DNA of 64,000 bases from UBA830 sp038146925 (GCA_038146925.1 JAYQSP010000007.1:93116-157115); one strand, 5' to 3'. Positions 1 through 9,769 are shown, numbered from the stretch's first letter. The notes: generated from the sequence alone by a model not told the origin. A program made the numbers and translations.

Positions 1-644
1 CAAGCCCCGCCAATCCGACCGGCACGATGATCTCCGCCGACGAGATGGCGGCGCTGACGTCCTATTGCGACGATCGGGGCATTCGTCTGATTTCGGACGA
101 GATCTATCATGGCATCACATACGAGATGCCCGGCGTGACGGCGCTGACGCACACCGACAATGCGTTCGTGGTGAACAGTTTTTCGAAGTACTACTCGATG
201 ACGGGCTGGCGCGTCGGCTGGATGGTGATCCCCGAACAGCTTCACCGGTCGGTGGAATGCCTGGCGCAGAATATTTTCATCTCCGTGCCTGCGCTGTCGC
301 AACATGCGGCGAGCGCTGCGTTCGATTGCACCGCCGAGCTGGACGAAAACGTCGCGCGTTATGCCGCCAACCGGGAGTTATTGCTGCGGGAACTGCCGAA
401 GGCGGGGCTGACGAAACTCGCACCTGCGGACGGGGCGTTTTATATCTACGCCGACGTCTCGCATCTGACCAACGACAGCGAGGATTTCTGCCGCCGGATG
501 TTGACCGAAGCGGGGATCGCGACTGCGCCAGGGACGGATTTCGACCGCGACCGCGGCCGGTCGGCTATCCGGATTTCCTTTGCGGGCGATACTCAGACCA
601 TGTCAGATGCCGCCGGGCGGCTGAAGGACTGGATAGAAGGCTGA
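1..644 (+). CDS. PLP-dependent aminotransferase, class I/II (3' part)
   Basis: The gene enters from the left edge; the first full codon is at position 3 and reads SPANPTGT, the conserved Asn-Pro-Thr-Gly segment of fold-type I aminotransferases. About 213 residues remain, roughly the C-terminal half. The cofactor lysine lies in SFSKYYSMTGWRVGW, followed by the small C-terminal domain with a conserved arginine (AIRISFA) that normally holds the substrate carboxylate. The family transfers amino groups between amino acids and 2-oxoacids in the cytosol. The substrate cannot be told from this fragment. It ends 43 bp before the convergent rne gene. Confidence 0.9.
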   Translation, partial: SPANPTGTMISADEMAALTSYCDDRGIRLISDEIYHGITYEMPGVTALTHTDNAFVVNSFSKYYSMTGWRVGWMVIPEQLHRSVECLAQNIFISVPALSQHAASAAFDCTAELDENVARYAANRELLLRELPKAGLTKLAPADGAFYIYADVSHLTNDSEDFCRRMLTEAGIATAPGTDFDRDRGRSAIRISFAGDTQTMSDAAGRLKDWIEG

Positions 645-687
645 TGCCGCCCGGGTGAAACGCCCGGACGTATTATCAGACGTATTA

Positions 688-3339
688 TCAGTCGACGATT
701 TTCTGCCACCAGCCCCGGCGTTTGGGCTTGTTCTGTTCCACGGCCGCGGCCGCCGCTGCGATTTCTGCGGATTCGTTTTTCGCGTCTTCTGCTTCCGAGG
801 CCGCATCGGTTTCCGTATTTTCAGACGTATCGTCCCGGAGCGCGGCGCCGTTGTCGGAGCTCTCGTCCGCGTTGGCTCCGTTGGTCGCCGCGGTGTGCGG
901 CTCCGCATCCGCTTCTGCCTGCACTTCCGCAGCGTCGGGCTTGGTGTCGGCAGGCTGGGCCGATTCTTGTTGCGCGATGTCGCCATCGTTAACGGCCACC
1001 GAGACATCGGCGGCGATGGAGGACGCCTCGTCCTGCCGAGCGCCTTCTTCGGAGCCGTCCGCCGGGTCCGCGTTGTCGTCGGTCTCGGCGTTTTCGGCCT
1101 GGGACTCTGCGCTGGCATTCCGGTTGCGGCGTCTTCCGCCTCTGCGGCCGCGCCTCCGCCGGCGGGAACCCTGTTTTTCCTCGCCGGAATCGTCGTTTTC
1201 GCCCGACGCTTCCTGACGATCGTTATCGCCGGACGCATCGGCATCGCCTTCCGCGCTGTCGTCGGAATTGTCGTCGGCGCGTGCTTCGCTGTTTTGTGAG
1301 CGACGACGGCCCCGCCGGCGGCGGCCGCGTTTCGGCCTGTCGGATTTTTCCGCTTCGTCTTCGCTTGCGGCGACCGCCTCTTCGTCCTCGTCCGGGATGT
1401 CTTCGTCGTCGTCGTCATTTGCCGCCTGCGTGGCGCCCATGCCGCGGGACGGCTGGCCCGCAGCGGGTTCCGGCCTTCCTTTGACTCGCTCGATGTCGAT
1501 ATCGGGCGGGACAACGCTGTCGTCGCCCTCGAGGATGACCTGGAAACCGTATCGGCTTTCCAGATTGACCAGAGTGGAGCGCTTCTGGTTGAGGATATAA
1601 AGCGCCACTTCGGTCGGCACGCGGACGGTGATTTCGCTGGTCCGCATCCGAATGCCTTCCTCCTCGATGGCTCGGAGGACGCGCATCGCCATGGATTCGG
1701 TGGACAAAATGTTACCAGTGCCGCGGCAGTGCGGACATACCTGCGAACTGGTTTCCAGCAGGCTCGGACGCAACCGCTGACGCGACAGCTCCAGCAGCCC
1801 GAAATTGCTGATCCGTCCGATCTGCAGCCGGGCCCGGTCCGTCTTCATCGCGTCTTTCAGTCGCCGTTCTACCTTGCGGACGTTGCGGCTGTCTTCCATG
1901 TCGATGAAGTCGATGACGATCAGGCCGGCGAGGTCGCGCAGGCGCAACTGCCGGGCGACTTCTTCCGCCGCTTCGATGTTCGTCTTGACGGCGGTTTCCT
2001 CGATATTGCGTTCGCGCGTCGACTTGCCGGAGTTCACATCGATCGCGACCAGCGCCTCGGTCGGGTTGATGACGATGTAGCCGCCCGATTTTAGCTGCAC
2101 TTCCGGATTGTGCATGGCGTCGAGCTGCTGCTCGATCTGGAAGCGCTGATAAAGCGGGATGGTGTCGTCCCGGTACTGCTGAACCCGCTTGGCGTGGCTC
2201 GGCATCATCAGACGCATGAACCGCTTGGCGGTCTGATAGGTTTCTGCGCCCTCGACCTGGATTTCTTCGATATCCTTGCTGTAAACGTCGCGTATCGCGC
2301 GTTTGATGATATCGCCTTCTTCGTAAACCATACTGGGCGCGCTTGATTCGAGCGTCGTTTCCCGCACCTCGTCCCACGCCCGGATCAGGTATTCGAAATC
2401 GCGCTTTATCTCTGCCTTGTTGCGTTCCAGCCCCGCGGTCCGAATGATCACGCCCATGCCGTCAGGCATGTCGAGTGAATTCAGCGTGTCGCGCAGCTTG
2501 CGGCGTTCCTTCGACCCGGTAATTTTTCGGGAAATGCCGCCGCCGCGAGACGAATTCGGCATCAACACGCAATAGCGGCCGGCCAGGGAAATGTAGGTCG
2601 TGAGAGCCGCGCCCTTGTTGCCGCGCTCTTCCTTGACGACCTGGACGAGCAGAATCTGTCGCCGCTTGATGACTTCCTGAATTTTGTAGCGCCGCATGCC
2701 GCGTGTCCGGCGGGGGGACGACGATTCCGCCGCTTCGAGGGCTTCCTCGACGTCGGGATCGGCGGCGACAGGGTCGGGATCGTCACCGGTATCCGTTTCC
2801 GGTGTTTCCTCGGCGGACGCTTCGTCCCCGTCGTCGGATCCGGCAACCGTGTCGTCGCCCGATGCTTCCGCGGACACGTCCGTATCGTCGTCGGCGTCTT
2901 CCTCCGCATCTTCAGCGGAAGCTTCCGCGTCTTCTGCATCGGTTTCTTCTTCATCGGAGGAGGCATCGACGTCATCGGCGTCTTCTCCATCCTCTCCGAT
3001 GTCGCCGTCGATATCTTCCAGATGCTCGCGCGCGGCGCGGGCCTGGCGTTCCAGTTCTTCCTGCTCGTCGATCAGCGCCTGACGGTCCTCCATCGGGATC
3101 TGATAGTAATCCGGATGGATTTCGCTGAAGGCCAGGAAGCCGTGACGGTTGCCGCCGAAATCGACAAACGCCGCCTGAAGCGACGGTTCCACCCGCGTGA
3201 CCTTGGCGAGGTAGATATTGCCTTTGACCTGTTTCTTGAAAGTGGTCTCGATGTCGTATTCGTCGAGACGGTTGCCGGATGTGACGACGACCCGGATTTC
3301 TTCCGGGTGCGCGCCATCCACAAGCATGCGCTTAGACAT
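688..3339 (-). CDS. rne: Ribonuclease E
   Basis: Endoribonuclease that starts mRNA decay and processes structured RNAs, and forms the scaffold of the RNA degradosome. The 883-residue reading uses the ATG at 3339, preceded by GGAG 8 nt upstream; the frame stays open further upstream but that sequence does not look coding. The S1 RNA-binding region (about 35-240) is split by a very acidic insert at about 95-215, typical of alphaproteobacteria. Catalytic aspartates are D434 (AIDVNSGK) and D477 (IVIDFIDM); the zinc-link is CPHCRGTG (C535, C538). After about residue 700 comes a low-complexity acidic and arginine-rich tail ending RRGWWQKIVD. It is divergent from amiC across a 456 bp leader region. 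Confidence 0.97.
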   Translation of the reverse strand: MSKRMLVDGAHPEEIRVVVTSGNRLDEYDIETTFKKQVKGNIYLAKVTRVEPSLQAAFVDFGGNRHGFLAFSEIHPDYYQIPMEDRQALIDEQEELERQARAAREHLEDIDGDIGEDGEDADDVDASSDEEETDAEDAEASAEDAEEDADDDTDVSAEASGDDTVAGSDDGDEASAEETPETDTGDDPDPVAADPDVEEALEAAESSSPRRTRGMRRYKIQEVIKRRQILLVQVVKEERGNKGAALTTYISLAGRYCVLMPNSSRGGGISRKITGSKERRKLRDTLNSLDMPDGMGVIIRTAGLERNKAEIKRDFEYLIRAWDEVRETTLESSAPSMVYEEGDIIKRAIRDVYSKDIEEIQVEGAETYQTAKRFMRLMMPSHAKRVQQYRDDTIPLYQRFQIEQQLDAMHNPEVQLKSGGYIVINPTEALVAIDVNSGKSTRERNIEETAVKTNIEAAEEVARQLRLRDLAGLIVIDFIDMEDSRNVRKVERRLKDAMKTDRARLQIGRISNFGLLELSRQRLRPSLLETSSQVCPHCRGTGNILSTESMAMRVLRAIEEEGIRMRTSEITVRVPTEVALYILNQKRSTLVNLESRYGFQVILEGDDSVVPPDIDIERVKGRPEPAAGQPSRGMGATQAANDDDDEDIPDEDEEAVAASEDEAEKSDRPKRGRRRRGRRRSQNSEARADDNSDDSAEGDADASGDNDRQEASGENDDSGEEKQGSRRRRRGRRGGRRRNRNASAESQAENAETDDNADPADGSEEGARQDEASSIAADVSVAVNDGDIAQQESAQPADTKPDAAEVQAEADAEPHTAATNGANADESSDNGAALRDDTSENTETDAASEAEDAKNESAEIAAAAAAVEQNKPKRRGWWQKIVD

Positions 3340-3795
3340 AGTTTTTTCTCCGGCCCGACAACACCCCCATCGTGCGAACGACCGAATGGGTGCGTGCCGT
3401 GCCTGCAAGACCGATCGCGCCACCGTCAACCAGCCGAATGGGCTTTCTCCCGAAGGATCGCCGCCAGGGCAAGGACGTTCATGGTTCGCGGAACCCGGTT
3501 TTCTTCCGGGCCCGGCCTTGGGTTCCATATACCGCGGTTGAGCCGCGCCGCCATCCTGTCGTTTCTCGCTGCCGGTCGACCGCCGATAAATATTACGGCC
3601 AAGAGGCGCTGGATACATGGAGGCCGCGCGGGGATCGGAGGAGTCCTCCTTTTCATCCGCGGACGTTCGCACAGGGAGGATAAACCGCGGGCCGCGTCGG
3701 TACAACTTATATTCACCAACTGCTTAAAGGGTTTTCCCTATAAATATTCGTCGGTTCGGGGTATATATTGTGTGAAAATTTTTTCAGTCCGCAAT
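3340..3795. promoter_or_regulatory. Divergent rne/amiC intergenic region with long putative rne leader
   Basis: 456 bp without a supported gene. The part next to rne is GC-rich; the part near amiC (about 3690-3795) is AT-rich and is the likely site of both divergent promoters, though I see no convincing -35/-10 pair. A small hairpin, AGGG-TTTT-CCCT, lies at 3728-3739. If the rne promoter is in the AT-rich part, the rne mRNA has a leader of 350 nt or more. This would fit the known autoregulation of rne through its 5' untranslated region in enterobacteria. The frames of both neighbours remain open through this region but without coding character. Confidence 0.5.
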
Positions 3796-5016
3796 ATGTG
3801 TAAAATCAGAGCCATTATCGGCAATCTCGCTATTCTGGCCGGCATCGTTTGCCTGGTGCAGACGGCGGTGGCCGCGCCCCAGGTCACGGGCGTGCGCGTC
3901 GGCGTGTATCCCAGCAAGACGCGGGTCGTACTCGATGTCACGTCGAAGGTAAATTTCCGCACATTTACGCTGCCCAGGCCGTATCGGGTGGTGATCGATA
4001 TGTCGGAAGTGACATGGTCTCCCGAATTGCGGAATCCGCCGGAGGGGGGGCTGGTGACGGGCATGCGTTTCGGTCTGTTCAAGCCCGGTTCTTCCCGCGT
4101 GGTCCTGGATTCCGCCGGCCCGGTGAAAATTGCCAAGGCGTTCATGATCCCCCCGGCGTCCCCGGGGCGGCCCCACCGCGTGGTGCTCGACATATCGCGG
4201 ACGACGGAGAACGCCTTTATGGCGGCGTACACGCAATCCGGCCAGCGACCGAAACCCGAAGCGAGGCGTCCGCCGCCGCAGTTGCCCGTCCCTGTTAAGA
4301 AGCCGGACCTTAAAAAGGACGAAAAAATCGTCATCATGATCGATCCGGGGCATGGCGGCGTCGACCCAGGCGCCATGAGCCGCTCGGGTGTATGGGAAAA
4401 GCATATTGTTCTCGCCTTCTCGAAGGAGCTCCGCCGCCAGTTGCTGGCGACCGGCAAGTTCGAGGTACGCCTGACCCGGAACAGCGATGTTTTTATCAGG
4501 TTGCGCCAGCGAATAGCCCTGGCGAAAGCGGCCGGCGCCGATCTCTTTCTGTCGATCCATGCTGATTCGATCCGCAACCGGAAAGTACGCGGGACGTCGG
4601 TCTACACGCTGTCCGAACGGGCGTCGGACAAGGAAGCCGATGCGCTGGCGCGCAAGGAAAACAAATCCGATCTGATTGCCGGAGTCGACCTGGAAGAACA
4701 GTCGAACGAGGTTGCGAACATACTGATCGATCTCGCCCAGCGTGAAACCATGAACGAATCCGCCGTCTTCGCCCGCAAGCTCGTCACCGAACTCGCCAAA
4801 GTGCGGAAAATGCTGAGGAATACTCATCGGTTTGCGGGATTCGCGGTCCTGAAAGCGCCCGATATTCCATCCGTTCTGATCGAGCTGGGGTATCTGTCCA
4901 ACAGGTACGACGAAAAGCTGCTGCGAAGCGCTCATCAGCGTCAGCGGATGGCCACAGCGATGACAAGGGCGATCCGGCTGTACTTTGACCGACAGCAGGC
5001 TTTAAATAGGCCATAA
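3796..5016 (+). CDS. amiC: N-acetylmuramoyl-L-alanine amidase (AmiC-type, periplasmic)
   Basis: Cleaves the amide bond between MurNAc and the stem peptide of peptidoglycan during cell separation. The 406-residue protein starts with a signal peptide (hydrophobic 6-26, cleavage near AVAA), then an AMIN domain (about 28-135) that targets septal peptidoglycan, a proline-rich linker (150-172), and an Amidase_3 domain (about 176-400). Zinc ligands are H186 in DPGHGG, E201 and H255 in SIHAD; the catalytic glutamate is E363 in LIELGYLSN. The ATG at 3796 has a poor ribosome site; an in-frame GTG at 3772 behind GGGG is a real alternative and would lengthen the signal peptide by 8 residues. mrcA follows 44 bp later. 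Confidence 0.93.
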   Translation: MCKIRAIIGNLAILAGIVCLVQTAVAAPQVTGVRVGVYPSKTRVVLDVTSKVNFRTFTLPRPYRVVIDMSEVTWSPELRNPPEGGLVTGMRFGLFKPGSSRVVLDSAGPVKIAKAFMIPPASPGRPHRVVLDISRTTENAFMAAYTQSGQRPKPEARRPPPQLPVPVKKPDLKKDEKIVIMIDPGHGGVDPGAMSRSGVWEKHIVLAFSKELRRQLLATGKFEVRLTRNSDVFIRLRQRIALAKAAGADLFLSIHADSIRNRKVRGTSVYTLSERASDKEADALARKENKSDLIAGVDLEEQSNEVANILIDLAQRETMNESAVFARKLVTELAKVRKMLRNTHRFAGFAVLKAPDIPSVLIELGYLSNRYDEKLLRSAHQRQRMATAMTRAIRLYFDRQQALNRP

Positions 5017-5060
5017 AATAGCCACATTGCTATAGTGTAGTATGGTCGGTCCGGAGGGTA

Positions 5061-7511
5061 GTGTGGACCTTGAGAGTAAGTATGAGAATTCTGGCAGCCG
5101 CATTTCTGATGCTGGTGGTACTCGCGGTCGCGGGTGCGGGCGCGGTGCTGTACGGTTTCTACCATTTCGGAAAGGGACTTCCGGAATATCAGCAGCTTGC
5201 CGATTACAATCCGCCCGTTGTGACGCGCATTCATGCCGGCGACGGCCGCCTGATGGCGGAGTTCGCCCGCGAAAAGCGTGTGTTCATCCCGATCGAGGCA
5301 ATGCCCAAGAAAGTGATCAAGGCGTTTCTGTCGGCCGAGGACAAGACGTTCTATACCCACTGGGGCATCGACATCCCCGGCATAGTCAGGGCCATGATCA
5401 CCAACCTTCGCCGGATCAATACCGACCGGCGACCGATAGGCGCCTCGACGATTACCCAACAGGTCGCGAAAAATTTCCTGCTGACCAATGAAGTCTCCAT
5501 CGCCCGCAAGGCGAAGGAGGTCATTCTGGCGCTTCGTATCGAGCGCGCGTTTTCGAAGGACAAAATCCTCGAGCTTTATCTGAACGAGATTTATCTCGGG
5601 TTCGGTTCTTACGGCGTTGCGGCCGCGGCGCTGAATTACTTCGACAAATCGCTCAACGATCTGACGCTGGCCGAGGCGGCCTTCCTGGCCGGGCTGCCCA
5701 AGGCGCCCAACAACTATCACCCCATTCGGCGACCGGAAGCCGCGCGCGCGCGGCGCGACTACGTGCTGAACCGCATGGCGGAAGACGGCTATATTTCGGT
5801 GACTGCGGCGGCGGCCGAAATGGCGGCCTCGGTGCAGGTACGTCCGCCCGGCGCCGCCGATGCGGCGCGGGCGGATTACTTCGTCGAGGAAGTCCGCCGC
5901 GAATTGCAGGACACATACGGCGACCGCGGACTTTACGGTGGCGGCCTGTCGGTCAGAACGACGCTCGATTCCCGGTTGCAGAATATAGCCGATACGTCGC
6001 TGCGCCTCGGTCTGTCGGCCTATGACCGGCGGCACGGCTGGCGGGGGTCGCTGGGCCGCGTGGATATCACCAAGGACTGGCAGAAGACGATGTCCAGGCA
6101 CGCGCTGCCGGGCGATGTGGATCAGTGGCGAACGGCAGTCGTCCTGACCCTTGCAAAGGACGGCGCGGAAATCGGGTTTGCGGACGGTTCAATGGGCGTT
6201 GTTCCGCTGCAGGAAATGCGCTGGGCTCGGCGGTTCGATAAAAAGGACCGGCCCGGACCCCGCCCCGCGCAGCCCGCCGATGTGCTGGAAATCGGCGACG
6301 TCATCGCGGTCGAAGCGGTCACGAAGAAGAACGAGGAAGAGAACTGGCCGGCGGGGACATATGCCCTGCGTCAGATGCCGAAAATCGGCGGTGCGATCGT
6401 CGTGCTGGACCCGCATACCGGGCGGGTTCTTGCGATGTCCGGCGGTTTTTCCGCCGAGCTGAGCGAGTTCAACCGCGCGACCCAGGCGAAACGCCAGCCC
6501 GGGTCGGCGTTTAAGCCCTTCGTCTATCTGGCTGCCCTGGACAGGGGGTTCACGCCGTCCAGTCAGATACTCGATGCTCCCTTCGTGATCGATCAGGGGC
6601 CCGGACTGGGACGCTGGCGGCCGGGCAATTATTCCAACAAGTTTTACGGCGCCAGCCCGTTGCGCCTCGGGATCGAGAAATCGCGCAATCTGATGACGGT
6701 CCGGCTGGCGCAGAACATCGGTATGGAAACGGTTGTCGATTACGCCAAGCGCTTCAATGTGGTCGACGAGCTGGAACCCATGCTGTCCATGTCGCTCGGG
6801 TCCGGTGAAACGACGCTGATGCGGATGACGACCGCCTATGCCATGCTGGTCAACGGCGGCAAGCGCATTCAGCCGACGCTGATCGACAAGATTCAGGACC
6901 GGGCGGGCAAGACGATATTCCGGCACGATACGCGGCCGTGCGAGGGCTGCGAGACCCTCAGCTGGGAAGAAGAGGAAATACCGCAGCTTCCCGACAACCG
7001 CGAACAGATCGCAGATCCCAAAACCGCCTACCAGATCGTGTCGATGCTCGAGGGCGTTGTGAAGCGTGGAACCGGGCGCCGCATCGCGTCGATCGGCAAA
7101 CCGCTGGCTGGAAAAACCGGTACGACGAACGAAAGCCGCGATACCTGGTTTGTCGGGTTCGCGCCCGATCTCGCGGTCGGCGTTTATGTCGGGTTCGACA
7201 CCCCGAAGCCGCTCGGCAAGAACGAGACCGGCTCGTCGGTCGCCGCCCCCATTTTCAAATCGTTCATGGAAGCGGCCCTGAAGAATCAGCCTGCCATTCC
7301 TTTCCGCGTGCCGCCCGGACTTCAGCTCGTACGCGTCGATTCCCAGACCGGAAAGCCGGCGCGCGCCGGCACCCGCGGAGTCATTCTGGAAGCGTTCCTG
7401 CCGGGAACGGTGCCGACGCGTGCCGATCGTATCCTTGACGGCAGCGAGACCGACGCGGAGCCCGGAACCGGGGTTGCGACTCCCACGCGCAAGCTGCGCG
7501 GTTTATACTGA
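5061..7511 (+). CDS. mrcA: Penicillin-binding protein 1A (bifunctional transglycosylase/transpeptidase)
   Basis: Polymerises glycan strands and cross-links stem peptides at the inner membrane. GTG start at 5061 directly behind a strong GGAGGG. One membrane anchor (about 9-32), then GT51 transglycosylase with the catalytic glutamate in SAEDKTFYTH (E93) and the GASTITQQ motif, an insert (about 325-440) with an OB-like character, and the transpeptidase with SAFK (S482, K485), SRN (541-543) and KTGTT (from 685). At 816 residues it is of normal length for the family. Its position behind amiC joins peptidoglycan synthesis and hydrolysis in one probable transcript. Confidence 0.96.
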   Translation: MWTLRVSMRILAAAFLMLVVLAVAGAGAVLYGFYHFGKGLPEYQQLADYNPPVVTRIHAGDGRLMAEFAREKRVFIPIEAMPKKVIKAFLSAEDKTFYTHWGIDIPGIVRAMITNLRRINTDRRPIGASTITQQVAKNFLLTNEVSIARKAKEVILALRIERAFSKDKILELYLNEIYLGFGSYGVAAAALNYFDKSLNDLTLAEAAFLAGLPKAPNNYHPIRRPEAARARRDYVLNRMAEDGYISVTAAAAEMAASVQVRPPGAADAARADYFVEEVRRELQDTYGDRGLYGGGLSVRTTLDSRLQNIADTSLRLGLSAYDRRHGWRGSLGRVDITKDWQKTMSRHALPGDVDQWRTAVVLTLAKDGAEIGFADGSMGVVPLQEMRWARRFDKKDRPGPRPAQPADVLEIGDVIAVEAVTKKNEEENWPAGTYALRQMPKIGGAIVVLDPHTGRVLAMSGGFSAELSEFNRATQAKRQPGSAFKPFVYLAALDRGFTPSSQILDAPFVIDQGPGLGRWRPGNYSNKFYGASPLRLGIEKSRNLMTVRLAQNIGMETVVDYAKRFNVVDELEPMLSMSLGSGETTLMRMTTAYAMLVNGGKRIQPTLIDKIQDRAGKTIFRHDTRPCEGCETLSWEEEEIPQLPDNREQIADPKTAYQIVSMLEGVVKRGTGRRIASIGKPLAGKTGTTNESRDTWFVGFAPDLAVGVYVGFDTPKPLGKNETGSSVAAPIFKSFMEAALKNQPAIPFRVPPGLQLVRVDSQTGKPARAGTRGVILEAFLPGTVPTRADRILDGSETDAEPGTGVATPTRKLRGLY

Positions 7512-7584
7512 CAACGAGAACTTTGCGGCCGGTCGCCGCAGACCGGTGCCGGAATACCCAACCCGATGGAGCACGGAACGACAC

Positions 7585-8719
7585 ATGCGCGCTGAAACGC
7601 AGGCTTTGGCCGACAAGATCGAGCAGTCTCTGGAACTGCTGAGGAGGCATCTTTGACCCGGATCAGGCATCGAAACGGCTCGACGAGCTGAACGCAGAGG
7701 CCGAGGATCCGGAACTCTGGAACGACCAGGAGCGCGCGCAGAAAATCATGCGCGAACGGAACCAGGTCGAAAAATCACTGGAGGATTTCCGAAGCCTCGA
7801 ACAGGAACTGAGCGACGCCGTCGAACTGATCGAGATGGGCGAGGCTGAAGGCGATACCGAGATCGTCGACGAAGCCGAAGCGACGCTTGAACGCCTGCAG
7901 AAATCGGCCGCCAAACAGGAGCTGCAGACGCTGCTGTCCGGCGAGGCGGATGCGAATGACTGTTTTCTCGAAGTGCATGCCGGCGCCGGCGGAACGGAGA
8001 GCCAGGACTGGGCCCAGATGCTGATGCGTATGTATATGCGCTGGGCGGAGGGGCACGGCTACAAGGTCGAACTGATGGAGGAAAGCCCGGGCGAGGAAGC
8101 CGGCCTGAAATCCGCCACTATCCGCGTCCAGGGTCACAATGCCTATGGCTGGCTGAAAACCGAAAGCGGCGTACACCGGCTGGTACGCATTTCGCCCTAC
8201 GATTCCAGCGCCCGGCGGCACACCAGTTTCGCCTCGGTCTGGACGTATCCCGAAATCGACGACGACATCGATATTGAAGTCGAGGAAAAGGATCTGCGCG
8301 TCGATACTTACCGGTCCCAGGGCGCCGGGGGGCAGCACGTCAACACCACCGACAGCGCCATTAGGATCACCCATATCCCGTCTGGTATTGTTGTCGCCTG
8401 TCAGAGCGATCGGTCGCAACATCGCAATCGCGCCGAAGCGATGCGGATGTTGCGGGCGCGCCTGTACGAAGCTGAACTGCAGCGCCGGGAGGAAGCCGCC
8501 CAGGCCGAGCAGGACGCCAAGACGGAGATCGGCTGGGGGCACCAGATCCGTTCCTATGTGCTGCACCCGTATCAGATGGTCAAAGATCTGCGGACGGAGG
8601 TGGAGACGTCGAATACGCAAAATGTGCTCGACGGCGATCTCGACGATTTCATGGCGGCCGCGCTGGCCCAGCGGGTTGCCGGTCATGGGGACGAAGATGG
8701 CGCGGGGAGCGCAGCCTGA
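7585..8719 (+). CDS. prfB: Peptide chain release factor 2, made by programmed +1 frameshift
   Basis: Recognises UGA and UAA stops and triggers peptide release on the ribosome. Reading from ATG at 7585 gives 23 codons ending CAT CTT TGA; skipping one base (T7654) continues in the +1 frame from GAC at 7655 to the stop at 8717-8719, total 377 residues. This is the classical RF2 autoregulatory frameshift. The GGQ peptidyl-hydrolysis motif is in AGGQHVNTTDSA at about residue 247. The stop-recognition tripeptide, SPF in E. coli, reads SPY here (RISPYDSSARRH), a variant I recall from other alphaproteobacteria. The stop overlaps the next start by one base (TGATG). Confidence 0.97.
7642..7657 (+). promoter_or_regulatory. 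RF2 programmed frameshift signal
   Basis: An internal Shine-Dalgarno sequence AGGAGG (7643-7648) sits 3 nt before CTT TGA C, the slippery leucine codon plus in-frame UGA with 3' C. This is the known arrangement for autoregulation: low RF2 causes a pause at UGA and a +1 slip that makes full-length RF2. Confidence 0.97.
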
Positions 8720-9744
8720 TGGCCGGCGTCCCGATGGCGAACGGACACCGTCCCGCCGGTCTGATGCAGTTGCTTCATCCGGCGCTCGCCGCAGCGCCAA
8801 GGCCGGACAGGGCAGCCGTGGCGTACGATCTCGATGCGGCGCTGTCCGCCGTCGTACGGCTGCACGCGAATGTCGACGAACGCTGCGCGACAGCTGCGAC
8901 GCTGGGCGCAGAACGGGAAGGCGCGGGCGTCTTGATCGACGAAAACGGCCTGATCCTGACCATCGGCTATCTGATCGTCGAAGCCCGAGACGTGACGATC
9001 TCGATCCTGGGACGGACCGAACCCATCGTCGGCGAGGCCATCGGCTACGATCACGAGACCGGTTTCGGCCTCGTCCGGGCGCTGGATTCTCCCGGGTTGG
9101 CGCCGCTGCCGTTGGGAACCGCACGTCATCTGACAGAGGGAGACTCGATCACGATCTCCGGATATGGCGGATACGAACAGGCGATCGCGGGCGAAGTCGT
9201 CGCGCGCCAGGAATTCGCAGGCTCCTGGGAGTATATGGTCGATCGCGCCATTTTCACCGCGCCGCTTCATCCCTATTGGGGCGGCTCGGCGCTGATCGCA
9301 GATGACGGGTCGCTGGCAGGGGTCGGATCGCTGTATCTCGAGGAGCCGCTGGGCGCCAATGGCGACGTCCGGCCCGGCAACATGTTCGTGCCCGTCGACG
9401 ACCTGATGCCCATTCTGGAAGATCTGGTCAGCACGGGAAGGGCATCGCGGGCGCCGAGGCCCTGGGTCGGTATCCATGTATCGGAGGCGGAACACAGATT
9501 GTACGTCACAGGCGTGACGACGGACGGCCCGGGTGCGCGGGCCGGTATCCAGCCGGGAGACGCGGTGCTGTCGATCGAGGGCGTTCCGGTGGAAACTCTG
9601 TCGGATCTTTATCGAACGCTGTGGGGGGCGGGAGAGGCCGGAATTGAAATTCGCTACACTCTGCTGCGCGACGACGACGTCGTCACGGTGCGGGTAACCA
9701 GCGGCGACCGCTACGCATTTCTCGATCTGCCGCAGCGGCACTGA
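8719..9744 (+). CDS. HtrA-like pseudoprotease with C-terminal PDZ domain
   Basis: 341 residues with the layout of HtrA/DegP proteins: chymotrypsin-like domain (about 35-235) and one PDZ domain (about 248-330, GIHV...GPGARAGIQPGDAVLSIEG). All three catalytic positions appear replaced. The His segment TNxHVV reads TIGYLIV (Y84), the Asp segment DxxTDLA reads DHETGFG (G115), and the GNSGG serine loop reads PYWGGSAL (W187). There is no clear signal peptide; the N-terminus has only a weak hydrophobic stretch. It overlaps prfB by one base. I infer a non-proteolytic binding or scaffolding role; its partners are unknown. Confidence 0.8.
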   Translation: MAGVPMANGHRPAGLMQLLHPALAAAPRPDRAAVAYDLDAALSAVVRLHANVDERCATAATLGAEREGAGVLIDENGLILTIGYLIVEARDVTISILGRTEPIVGEAIGYDHETGFGLVRALDSPGLAPLPLGTARHLTEGDSITISGYGGYEQAIAGEVVARQEFAGSWEYMVDRAIFTAPLHPYWGGSALIADDGSLAGVGSLYLEEPLGANGDVRPGNMFVPVDDLMPILEDLVSTGRASRAPRPWVGIHVSEAEHRLYVTGVTTDGPGARAGIQPGDAVLSIEGVPVETLSDLYRTLWGAGEAGIEIRYTLLRDDDVVTVRVTSGDRYAFLDLPQRH

Positions 9745-9769
9745 CCGGCGCCGATTTCAATAAAAAAAC

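Noticed and set aside
603..1514. Arg/Thr/Pro-rich open frame on the minus strand overlapping the rne tail
   Set aside because: It is a shifted frame of the low-complexity acidic and arginine-rich rne coding sequence; composition is that of a frame shadow.
3784..4935. 383-residue minus-strand frame over amiC
   Set aside because: Antisense shadow; amiC has a signal peptide, domains and all zinc ligands, while this frame has no family signature.
7420..7656. Frame starting at 7420 as a longer prfB N-terminus
   Set aside because: It would lie inside mrcA; release factor 2 homology starts at the ATG at 7585.
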